NCBI GenBank assembly: GCA_903906425.1
Contig: CAIVKH010000008.1
Coordinates: 1 to 46,959, forward strand
Direction of reading: 5' to 3'
Length of the DNA stretch: 46,959 nt
Source: an uncultured bacterium
GTDB lineage: Bacteria > Verrucomicrobiota > Kiritimatiellia > CAIVKH01
In this document: piece by piece, positions 26,894 through 33,250 of the stretch
Layout: every line of letters begins with the position of its first letter
Position numbering within the stretch: the stretch's first letter is position 1
Program-made: the position numbers and the translations under genes
The notes under the pieces: model-generated
Database searches by the model: none
What the model saw: the letters and a program-made list of their open reading frames with translations, nothing else
Told to the model about the DNA's origin: nothing

Positions 26894-26913
26894 GGCCTTC
26901 TCCAATTCGGGAC

Positions 26914-27393
26914 TCAAACCAGTCGGATGGAATTCTCGGCGCTGCCACCGGCGATGGTGTCCTCTGATGCGTACTCGCTGACGCGTTCGTTGGAGAACGC
27001 GACCACGTGGCCATCCGCGCGCTTCACCAGCACCAGGAATACTTGACCACCGCTCTGCCAGACGAAGCCACCCAGCAGGGCAGCCAGTTGTTTGCAGCGC
27101 GCGTCCGGCTCGCTGGCCCGCCGATCCTCCACAATCGGCAGCACATGCTCCCAGAGTTTTTGAAACTTGTCTGGAGGCAGAACGTCAGCTTCGATCTCGA
27201 TGCCGAGTTCCGTTTCCGCCTCGATCAGGCAGTCGTCGCAGATTTCCAGCGAACGTTCCGTGCCCTCTTCCTGTGTGGTGCCCATGTCCGTTTCACAGAC
27301 CTGCTTTCCGCATACAGGACAGAGGACATCGCCCACGCCGGTGAAGCGATGCTCGTCGCTTCCCGGCAAGTACTCGGCTTCGATCTTGTTCAT
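26914..27393 (-). CDS. Small acidic protein with zinc-ribbon cysteines
   Basis: 159 aa. CPVCGKQVC and CDDC (residues 24-62) form a four-cysteine zinc ribbon; the remainder is a globular part with LWEHVLPIVEDRRASEPDAR and QVFLVLVKRADGHVVAFSNE. Family not recognised. A strong ribosome site (AAGGAGAAACCATC-ATG) lies in a leader that is repeated exactly at 28901-28928, where a second gene start encoding a similar N-terminus (MNEVEPEYAG against MNKIEAEYLPG) is cut short. Confidence 0.72.
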   Translation of the reverse strand: MNKIEAEYLPGSDEHRFTGVGDVLCPVCGKQVCETDMGTTQEEGTERSLEICDDCLIEAETELGIEIEADVLPPDKFQKLWEHVLPIVEDRRASEPDARCKQLAALLGGFVWQSGGQVFLVLVKRADGHVVAFSNERVSEYASEDTIAGGSAENSIRLV

Positions 27394-27415
27394 GATGGTT
27401 TCTCCTTGAATGAAG
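27388..27415. repeat. 28-bp direct repeat, left copy
   Basis: Identical over 28 bases to 28901-28928. It covers the ribosome site and start codon region of the zinc-ribbon gene. With the hairpins that follow each copy, the similarity extends to about 60 bp. The two copies bracket a 1.5-kb segment. Confidence 0.9.
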
Positions 27416-27453
27416 AAGCCCGCCCGCGGAAGTGATCCACGGGCGGGCTTCTT
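27413..27453. terminator. Hairpin between genes
   Basis: A perfect 14-bp stem, AAGAAGCCCGCCCG (27413-27426) with CGGGCGGGCTTCTT (27440-27453), loop 13 nt. It follows a minus-strand gene remnant ending at 27471 and precedes the ribosome site of the zinc-ribbon gene. On the minus strand the 3' arm ends in CTTCTT without a long T-run, so it may act as a partial terminator or mRNA processing/stability element. Confidence 0.6.
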
Positions 27454-27470
27454 GGTTTTATCGTTAGCAA

Positions 27471-27554
27471 TCAGGCGGCCGGCTTCGGCCGCGCCTGCTG
27501 TTGTTTTTTTGGGATGACGTTGGTCGCGCCCTCGTGATCAGTGGCGAAGCCGGG
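27471..27554 (-). pseudogene. 3' remnant of a gene
   Basis: A minus-strand frame reading GFATDHEGATNVIPKKQQQA then RPKPAA and stop, with no start. Its ending and the hairpin just behind it match the pattern of the genes further along the array (many end in ...AA-stop followed by a GC hairpin). It seems to be the last 27 codons of an array gene whose rest was lost when the adjoining segment was inserted or rearranged. Confidence 0.4.
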
Positions 27555-27675
27555 TCACGTCAGAAATCAGTCTGCAGGCCGGACCGTGTGCCAGCTTGTT
27601 CTCTACGGGTTGGCTGGCGTGGTGAGGCGTGGAGCCGTGTCCGACACCGTTCGGGCGCAACTCGCCCGCAGAATT

Positions 27676-28107
27676 TCACACATCGATAATCGGACCCTTG
27701 CCCGGCGGCGGCCTTCGTCCCGGTGTCGCGTAAACGGTCTCGACTCGTTCGACGACAATCGGCCCGCCACGCCTTTCGGGAGAACCGAGGAAGAAACTCA
27801 CGATGCTGATCACCACGCTTCCGCCGACCGCCGGCCAGAATCCCGACACGTGGAAGCCGCGGACCAGCCACGCGGTCAGCAACAACACCAGGGCATTGAT
27901 CACGAGCAGAAAGAATCCGAGCGTGAGGAAGATGACGGGCAGCGACAGAATCCGCAGCACCGGCTTCACGAAGGCGTTCAAAACGCCGAGGACCAAGGCC
28001 GCAATCAGGATGCTTTGCCAGTTGTCGTAGTGGATGCCCGGCACGATCGTCGCCGCAGCCCACACAGCGAGGGCGAGCACGAGCCAGCGTAGGATTGCAG
28101 ATTTCAT
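27676..28107 (-). CDS. Phage holin 4_2 family (YvlD-like) membrane protein
   Basis: 143 aa from the ATG at 28107. It has several hydrophobic spans: AILRWLVLALAVWAAATIVP, WQSILIAALVLGVLNAFV, VIFLTLGFFLLVINALVLLL, and WPAVGGSVVISIVSFFLG, with the PGIHYDNWQS loop and the NAFVKPVLRILSLPVIFLTL segment typical of Phage_holin_4_2/YvlD proteins. Despite the name, most members are chromosomal inner-membrane proteins of unknown function. The C-terminal tail is proline- and glycine-rich. It lies opposite in direction to the HU-family gene beside it. Confidence 0.85.
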   Translation of the reverse strand: MKSAILRWLVLALAVWAAATIVPGIHYDNWQSILIAALVLGVLNAFVKPVLRILSLPVIFLTLGFFLLVINALVLLLTAWLVRGFHVSGFWPAVGGSVVISIVSFFLGSPERRGGPIVVERVETVYATPGRRPPPGKGPIIDV

Positions 28108-28247
28108 CTGCCGCGCACTGTACCAGAAGTGCCGCCCGAGCACACTCACGGGCGAAACTGCCGCCGTCATTCGGTGACAACGCTATTTTCTATGGACTGT
28201 CCGCAAGTGGCGAATATGTATTCCAGAACAATGGAAGGGCGGCCAAC

Positions 28248-28538
28248 ATGAAGAACATGACGAAGCGGGAACTGGTGGTGCGGATCGCCGATGAAACAGG
28301 GCTGATCCAGCAGGACGTTTTTTCGGTCATCCAGAAAACGATGGACTACATAATTGAGGCGCTGGTCAAGGGTGACACCATAGAGTTCCGCAACTTCGGG
28401 GTTTTCGAGGTCAAGCAACGCAAGAGCCGGATCGGCCGCAATCCTATGAAGCCGACACAGACCGTGACCATTCCGGCCCGCAAGGTCGTGAAGTTCAAGC
28501 CCGGCAGGATCATGAAGAAGCTGATCACGGGTATCTGA
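28248..28538 (+). CDS. HU/IHF-family DNA-binding protein
   Basis: 96 aa. The start at 28248 has GGAAGGG upstream. Family hallmarks: MTKRELVVRIADETGL, QKTMDYIIEALVKGDTIEFR, NFGVFEVKQRKSRIGRNP (the DNA-binding arm begins here), and KVVKFKPGR. HU/IHF proteins bend DNA and help recombination and replication. Plus strand, just ahead of a small lipoprotein gene. Confidence 0.92.
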   Translation: MKNMTKRELVVRIADETGLIQQDVFSVIQKTMDYIIEALVKGDTIEFRNFGVFEVKQRKSRIGRNPMKPTQTVTIPARKVVKFKPGRIMKKLITGI

Positions 28539-28607
28539 GAACAGGGCCTGTACGATTGTCTTCTCGCGTGGGGACCGTTGAAAACGGTGAATGTGAGCGA
28601 GGACGTG

Positions 28608-28871
28608 ATGATGAAGAAACTGGGCCTATCTATTCTATTTGCAGGTACGCTGGCATTGCTCATGTCATGCGGCGAAGCGACGACCGGGTCCGGCGAGCAA
28701 ACCCAGTCGAAACCGGATTCAGGTCGCAAGGATACAAAGGCGGTCAAGGCTCTGGATGCCGTTGGCTATAACGGCGACCAGATCCGCAAGAATCTCGACT
28801 CCGCGCTCAACAAGAACGATCAGCGAAACAAGGATATCGAGCAGGCGGGCCAGGGCGTGGATGGAAAATAG
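28608..28871 (+). CDS. Small lipoprotein
   Basis: 87 aa. The signal peptide MMKKLGLSILFAGTLALL ends in the lipobox LMSC, so the mature protein starts at a lipidated cysteine, followed by a hydrophilic, charged chain (DQIRKNLDSALNKNDQRNKD). Starts at 28608 or 28611 (ATG ATG), with GAGG upstream. No known domain. Seventy base pairs downstream of the HU-family gene and likely co-transcribed. Confidence 0.75.
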   Translation: MMKKLGLSILFAGTLALLMSCGEATTGSGEQTQSKPDSGRKDTKAVKALDAVGYNGDQIRKNLDSALNKNDQRNKDIEQAGQGVDGK

Positions 28872-28906
28872 CTTTTGCCAGCGTATTCAGGTTCGACCTC
28901 GTTCAT
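28872..28906 (-). pseudogene. 5' remnant of a second zinc-ribbon-type gene
   Basis: The minus strand has the same ribosome site and start as the gene at 27393 (28 identical bases) and encodes MNEVEPEYAG, matching MNKIEAEYLPG of that gene, but after about ten codons it runs into the lipoprotein gene. It is therefore a truncated gene start directly downstream of the AAA+ ATPase gene. Confidence 0.65.
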
Positions 28907-28928
28907 GATGGTTTCTCCTTGAATGAAG
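28901..28928. repeat. 28-bp direct repeat, right copy
   Basis: Exact copy of 27388-27415 in the same orientation. The repeats bracket the remnant tail, holin-like, HU and lipoprotein genes. Confidence 0.9.
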
Positions 28929-28933
28929 GGAAG

Positions 28934-28965
28934 GCCCGCCCGCGGACACCGTCCAACGGGCGGGC
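28934..28965. terminator. Hairpin after the AAA+ ATPase gene
   Basis: GCCCGCCCG (28934-28942) with CGGGCGGGC (28957-28965), 9-bp stem. It is 22 bp after the stop of the minus-strand ATPase gene and is the counterpart of the hairpin at 27413. No T-run follows on the minus strand. Confidence 0.55.
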
Positions 28966-28986
28966 GGGTAGTTCTTCTTTTATCTC

Positions 28987-30486
28987 TCAGGCGGCCAGCT
29001 TGCGCCGCTCCTCCGTCTGCGATTCAGCAGATGTCGCCATCCGCGCCCGGCCCTGTGACCACTGGCGCAGCGCCTTCACCTGCTCGGCCATCATCCGGCT
29101 TAAAGGCACGGTCTCGCCGGCGATCCTCGCCAGGCTCACGGTGCTGGGCTCCGTGCCGCACGCGAACGCGTCGTACAGACCGTCGATGACGATCTGTTCG
29201 ATCTCCGCGCCGGTGAACCCGTCAACAGCGCGTGCCAGACCCGCGATGTCATACTTCAAAGGATCGCGGCGGTAGCGCGCAATCTGTATCGCCCAGATAG
29301 CTTCCCGTTCCTCCTGGTTCGGCAGGTCGACGAAGAAGACCTCGTCCATTCTGCCACGCCTGAGCAACTCCGGTGGCAGTTGTGACACGTCGTTGGCGGT
29401 TGCCACCACGAACACGGGCGCTGTCTTCTCTTGAAGCCAATTCAGGAATGTGCCCAGCACACGGCTGGAGGTTCCGCCGTCCGTGCTGCCAGACGACTTG
29501 CTGCCAGCGAACGCCTTCTCGATTTCATCCACCAGAACCACGCACGGGGCCATCGCCTCGGCCGTCCGGATGATCTCCCGGAAGTTGGATTCGCTCTGGC
29601 CGACGAGGCTGCCGAAGATCCGGCCGGCATCCAGCTTCAATAAGGGCCGTCCGAAGACGGCGGCGCTCGCCTTCGCGGTCATTGATTTTCCAGTGCCGGG
29701 TACCCCGACGATCAGCAACCCTTTGGGCGACGGCAGTCCGTATTCGACGGCCTTCCGGCTGAATGCATCGCGGCGTTTGAGCAGCCAGTCCTTGAGCAGG
29801 TCCAGCCCGCCGATGCGCTCCAGCGGCGTATCCGTCGCGCAGATCTCCAGCAGCCCGTTTTTCTTCACCGCCTGCGCCTTTTCCCGGCTCACGATGTCGG
29901 CGCGGATTTCCTTGGTCTCCGCCACGCTCAACGCGAACGCATTTTCGGCCTCCAGGCAGGTGAGCCCACTTGCTGCCTCCAGCACGCGCAGACGCGCGTC
30001 GTCCTTCAGCGCGGTGACGCCCGCCGACTCGCAGATGCCGTCGAGCACGACGCTGAGTGTGTCGCTGTCTGGCAGTGCGAAGTCCAGTACGACGAACTCG
30101 CGCTGCAATTCCGGCGGCAGGTTCTGCCGGCAGCCAACGATCACCGCGACCTTGTTGTGCGCGCGGCCGTGACGCAGCGCGTCCTTCAGTGATCGCACGA
30201 GCACCGGATTGCCATCGTCCAGAAACGCGTGGAAATCGCGCAGCATGACGATGGTTTTCTCCGGCAGTTCGGTGATGGCCTTGATGGTTTCGAGGGGATC
30301 CTGGTCGTTGCGGTGTTTGCCCGTCGCCGTGTCGGTCGTTCCCTCGGTGACCGACCACGCGAACAGTCCGTAGCCGATGGCGGTGGCCACCGCTTTGATC
30401 TCCGCTTCGACCCGCGGCTCTTCGTGACTGATGATGAAGAGTCCCGCGTGTCCGCTGCGGATGTATGGAATCAATTTCTCTCTCAT
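28987..30486 (-). CDS. Ycf46-like AAA+ ATPase
   Basis: 499 aa. The N-terminal domain (residues 1-250, starting MREKLIPYIRSGHAGLFIIS) and the C-terminal AAA+ module match the Ycf46 group known from plastids and cyanobacteria. Motifs: Walker A GVPGTGKSMTAK near 265, Walker B CVVLVDEIEKAFAG, sensor 1 VVATANDVSQLPPELLRRGR with the arginine finger, and a C-terminal helical lid. A ribosome site CAGGAG precedes the ATG. It lies in the same array as DUF1257 (Ycf35-like) and DUF2997 genes, which I recall occurring together elsewhere. Function unknown; an ATP-driven remodeller is likely. Confidence 0.85.
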   Translation of the reverse strand: MREKLIPYIRSGHAGLFIISHEEPRVEAEIKAVATAIGYGLFAWSVTEGTTDTATGKHRNDQDPLETIKAITELPEKTIVMLRDFHAFLDDGNPVLVRSLKDALRHGRAHNKVAVIVGCRQNLPPELQREFVVLDFALPDSDTLSVVLDGICESAGVTALKDDARLRVLEAASGLTCLEAENAFALSVAETKEIRADIVSREKAQAVKKNGLLEICATDTPLERIGGLDLLKDWLLKRRDAFSRKAVEYGLPSPKGLLIVGVPGTGKSMTAKASAAVFGRPLLKLDAGRIFGSLVGQSESNFREIIRTAEAMAPCVVLVDEIEKAFAGSKSSGSTDGGTSSRVLGTFLNWLQEKTAPVFVVATANDVSQLPPELLRRGRMDEVFFVDLPNQEEREAIWAIQIARYRRDPLKYDIAGLARAVDGFTGAEIEQIVIDGLYDAFACGTEPSTVSLARIAGETVPLSRMMAEQVKALRQWSQGRARMATSAESQTEERRKLAA

Positions 30487-30519
30487 GAATTTCTCCTGTG
30501 GGTTGATTGTGAATTCAAA

Positions 30520-30744
30520 TCAGCGGCATTTTGCTTTCTTCTTCGCCGCCCGCTCCGCGTCCACGTTCCAGAGCACCACCTGCCGGAACACCCGGCAGAG
30601 CGGCGCGCTGAATCGCTTGCGGCTTCTTTCTTCTCGGAACGTGATGACGTCGCCGGGCTCCAGCGCGACGACGATCCGTTTGCGCCGGTGATCGCAGGGC
30701 TGGGCAGTCCGGCGTGTCACCGTGCGTCTCAATTCCGTCGTCAT
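30520..30744 (-). CDS. Small basic protein, unrecognised
   Basis: 74 aa, beginning MTTELRRTVTRRT and ending in a lysine-rich tail (ERAAKKKAKCR), with IVVALEPGDVITFREERSRK in the middle. Its ATG overlaps the preceding stop (ATGA), so the two genes are translated together. No family recognised. Confidence 0.65.
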   Translation of the reverse strand: MTTELRRTVTRRTAQPCDHRRKRIVVALEPGDVITFREERSRKRFSAPLCRVFRQVVLWNVDAERAAKKKAKCR

Positions 30745-31085
30745 GATGGCGGCGCCCTGTGCAGCGGGATGAGCTTGAAGAGGCAGACTTCGGTTTCTTC
30801 GCCCTGGGTATCGACGAGCTTCCATCTGCCAACTTCGAGCATCTGCGGTGTATTCGCCGCCTCGAACGCACGCGGCGAAATCTCCGCGTCGTACTCCAGC
30901 CCCTCTTCATCGACCCACGTGAACCGGGCGAACGAGTCGTCAGATTCGAGGTCGTGAAGATCGGGCTGAATTTCTGTCACCCAGCTCGTGAGCAGGGGTC
31001 CGCTGTCGATGGTCACGGCGTCGGCAGATTGCAACTGCTCGACGAACGTGGCCAACAAACTCATGTCAATTTCTTCGGCCAGCAT
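30741..31085 (-). CDS. Small acidic protein, unrecognised
   Basis: 114 aa with an acidic middle (DLHDLESDDSFARFTWVDEE). AAGGAG lies 8 nt before the ATG. It overlaps its upstream neighbour by 20 nt and its downstream neighbour by 4 nt. No family recognised. Confidence 0.65.
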   Translation of the reverse strand: MLAEEIDMSLLATFVEQLQSADAVTIDSGPLLTSWVTEIQPDLHDLESDDSFARFTWVDEEGLEYDAEISPRAFEAANTPQMLEVGRWKLVDTQGEETEVCLFKLIPLHRAPPS

Positions 31086-31401
31086 GTGATGACTCCTTTC
31101 GTTTTGTGTTGTGTGTTTGCCTCTGGCGCAACGCCGGCAGCGTCAGGTTCTGCATGACGCTGGCCACGCGCTCGATTTCATTCGAGGCGCGGTTCAACGC
31201 ATTGATCACGGTTTGCACTTGTGCGCTGTCCGTCGCATCTGCGTCATACGTGTCCGCAATTTCGCGGACGATGAACAGGGCGAGCGTGTCGCCGGGATCG
31301 GGATTCGCAATCGGAGTGCCGGCGTGAATGTCCCAGCAATCTTCAATGCCGCCGTCCGGATACGCCGATGCTGCGTGCCTCATGAGTTCATTGAGTGTCA
31401 T
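31066..31401 (-). CDS. Small protein, unrecognised
   Basis: 111 aa, MTLNELMRHAASAYPDGG, then DPGDTLALFIVREIADTYDA and a helical C-terminal half (INALNRASNEIERVASVMQN) with a basic end. GGGAG precedes the ATG. Part of the overlapping run of small genes between 30.5 and 33.2 kb. The FIVREIADTYD segment recurs in small proteins of plasmid and phage arrays, but no function is known to me. Confidence 0.65.
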   Translation of the reverse strand: MTLNELMRHAASAYPDGGIEDCWDIHAGTPIANPDPGDTLALFIVREIADTYDADATDSAQVQTVINALNRASNEIERVASVMQNLTLPALRQRQTHNTKRKESSHAGRRN

Positions 31402-31414
31402 GGTTCACTCCCGC

Positions 31415-31906
31415 TCACGCCGCCTGTTCGAGGTTGTCGAAATTGACGATTTCGACGGACACGGATTCCGGACACGACGCGACCTCGGCGATTCCGCCGC
31501 GCACATGAATGACGACTTTGGGTTTGTCGCCTTCGAACACCATCGTGCCGGTGCGCGTGATCATGTCGTCGCCATCGAAGTACCAGCGCCATGAACAATC
31601 GTCGCCGCCCAGCATCTCGATGTAGCTGCCCGGCTCGACAAACTTCGCGACGGAACGAAACAGGTCGTCATCGTCGCGGAGCTTCTCGCCCATGAACGTG
31701 ACGCCGGTGACGTCGCTGGATTTCTCGTCGACTTCGATTTCCCAGCGCCAGGCACTGAATGCCGCAGCCAGTTGCTGGGCGGGTGGCAGTGACGTGTCGG
31801 CGGGATTCATACCCCGGTCGAAATCGAGCAGCGCATTGAGCGCGTCTGGAATTTTGGCGCAGCGGATTATGAAAGATCCGCCCGTCTGGTGCATGTAGTA
31901 ACCCAT
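31415..31906 (-). CDS. MGYYM-type small acidic protein
   Basis: 163 aa starting MGYYMHQTGGSFIIRCAKIP, an N-terminus seen in small proteins of phages and plasmids. The second half is beta-rich and acidic (GSYIEMLGGDDCSWRWYFDG, MVFEGDKPKVVIHVRGG). GAGGAG precedes the ATG, and an intrinsic terminator lies just upstream, so expression probably needs read-through or a promoter between the terminator and the start. Function unknown. Confidence 0.7.
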   Translation of the reverse strand: MGYYMHQTGGSFIIRCAKIPDALNALLDFDRGMNPADTSLPPAQQLAAAFSAWRWEIEVDEKSSDVTGVTFMGEKLRDDDDLFRSVAKFVEPGSYIEMLGGDDCSWRWYFDGDDMITRTGTMVFEGDKPKVVIHVRGGIAEVASCPESVSVEIVNFDNLEQAA

Positions 31907-31931
31907 GTGAATCTCTCCTCATAAGAAAAAA

Positions 31932-31964
31932 GCCCGCCCCATGACGTGAAGCCACCGGGCGGGC
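31932..31964 (-). terminator. Intrinsic terminator inside the gene array
   Basis: GCCCGCCC (31957-31964 read on the minus strand) pairs with GGGCGGGC (31939-31932), followed on the minus strand by CTTTTTTCTT. Typical intrinsic terminator, placed between two co-directional genes and only about 15 nt ahead of the next ribosome site. Confidence 0.8.
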
Positions 31965-31983
31965 GTTGGTTGTTTGGGTTTGG

Positions 31984-32385
31984 TCAGGCTGCGAGTGCGA
32001 GCGGCTGCTGTTCGCAGACCGTCGCCCACAACGCCTGTACATCGGCACGGCTGCCCAGCGTATCCAGGATCCAGCGCCGGTCCGACGCCGTGAACGTGAC
32101 CTGTTCAAGATCGCGTCCACTGCGCGCGGTGACCCGGCCGTCCTCACAGGAACGCCAGTTGTCACACTCGCATTGCAGGCACAGCACTTCGCGGACCTGC
32201 CGCGCCAGCCATGCCCCATACGTTTCGTGTTCCAGCCGGTTGGCGATCATGCCGTCCACCAGCATCTCCATGACGGACATGTTCTGATTTCCGGCAAACC
32301 GCTTTATCAGAGAGCAGCGCTCCAGGAATTCCGCCAGCGGAATGTCCCATCGGCGCTCCATCGTCTTTCGCTCAAGGCATCTCAT
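31984..32385 (-). CDS. Unrecognised 133-aa protein
   Basis: Starts MRCLERKTMERRWDIPLAEF at the ATG overlapping the previous stop (ATGA). Middle part MEMLVDGMIANRLEHETYGA looks helical, followed by a cysteine group (CLQCECDNWRSC) that could bind a metal. No family recognised. Ends just before an intrinsic terminator. Confidence 0.65.
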   Translation of the reverse strand: MRCLERKTMERRWDIPLAEFLERCSLIKRFAGNQNMSVMEMLVDGMIANRLEHETYGAWLARQVREVLCLQCECDNWRSCEDGRVTARSGRDLEQVTFTASDRRWILDTLGSRADVQALWATVCEQQPLALAA

Positions 32386-32630
32386 GTCATTTTCTCCTCT
32401 TGTTGTTTGTTGAAATGCTCGTGCTCCCACCGCAGGCATTGCTGCCGGCTGGGATGTGAATACAGCGTGCGGCCGTTTGGGTCGTTCACGCACCACTGCT
32501 GATGTTCGTCGCTGAACTCAATGGTCGTGAAGCGCTCGACGTGCAGACGGCCGAGCCGGTGCAAATCAATCAGCTCCGTGTACAGGCCGGTGACATGACC
32601 GTCAGCGTGTACGGTCAATGTCTCGTTCAC
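32382..32630 (-). CDS. Small protein, unrecognised
   Basis: 82 aa, MNETLTVHADGHVTGLYTEL, FTTIEFSDEHQQWCVNDPNG, then a helical charged end. It overlaps both neighbours by 4 nt (ATGA), so it lies in the middle of a translationally coupled run with the DUF2997 gene upstream. No function known to me. Confidence 0.7.
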   Translation of the reverse strand: MNETLTVHADGHVTGLYTELIDLHRLGRLHVERFTTIEFSDEHQQWCVNDPNGRTLYSHPSRQQCLRWEHEHFNKQQEEKMT

Positions 32631-32818
32631 CCGCCCACCCGCTGTTGCGTCTTGGTTTTCGCACGCGCCAGGTACTCGGGCTTGCGCCGGCGCTGTTTGA
32701 TCTGGCCGAGCGCTTCCTCCAGGAAGCGCGTGGCCTGCTCGCAGTCCGGGCCGCGGAAGTTGACGGCTTCGATCTGGATGCCGCCCTGCGGACCGACGAT
32801 GATTTCGATGGTACGCAT
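32627..32818 (-). CDS. DUF2997 protein
   Basis: 63 aa. MRTIEIIVGPQGGIQIEAVN, then FRGPDCEQATRFLEEALG and a basic tail. The E(I/V)IVxPxG...C..A..FLEEALG pattern is that of DUF2997, which in many genomes sits next to DUF1257, as here. The ATG at 32818 has GAGGGGG upstream. Function unknown. Confidence 0.82.
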   Translation of the reverse strand: MRTIEIIVGPQGGIQIEAVNFRGPDCEQATRFLEEALGQIKQRRRKPEYLARAKTKTQQRVGG

Positions 32819-32820
32819 GA

Positions 32821-33198
32821 TCACACCCCCTCGATGCAGAGTTTGATGGAACCGTCGGTCTGTGCCTTGCGTTGGACGCTATAGCCTTTTCGGCGCGCTT
32901 CCCGCGATGCCTTGTGGACGGCGTAAAGCTGCATCAGCTTTCCGAAGTTGGACCCGACCTCTTTCTCCACGTGGTCATCCCACCAGTCGGTGATCATCGC
33001 GAACGTTCCATCGGGCTGTTTGTTCAGCGCGATGTCGTACGGGCCTTTCAGCTTGATCACGTATTCGCCCGGCACATTGTTCGCGCTGTAGCCGCGGGCG
33101 AGTGCGTCCTCGATGACTTCGACGCCCAGTTCCGCGCACGCATCACGCAGCGCTGCGATATCGCGCACCTGGGTTTGAATGCTCGTGAAATGACTCAT
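32821..33198 (-). CDS. DUF1257 (Ycf35-like) protein
   Basis: 125 aa, starting MSHFTSIQTQVRDIAALRDA as in the DUF1257/Ycf35 family of cyanobacteria and plastids. It contains YVIKLKGPYDIALNKQPDGT and FAMITDWWDDHVEKEVGSNF, then YAVHKASREARRKGYSVQRK. AAAGGAAC lies upstream of the ATG. Role unknown; the link with the Ycf46-like ATPase and DUF2997 in one array suggests a joint function. Immediately upstream begins the opposite-strand glycosidase pair. Confidence 0.87.
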   Translation of the reverse strand: MSHFTSIQTQVRDIAALRDACAELGVEVIEDALARGYSANNVPGEYVIKLKGPYDIALNKQPDGTFAMITDWWDDHVEKEVGSNFGKLMQLYAVHKASREARRKGYSVQRKAQTDGSIKLCIEGV

Positions 33199-33250
33199 TG
33201 TTGTTTGTTCCTTTCGTTATGGTTGAGAAAATGGAAAAGACTGGTTCAAG

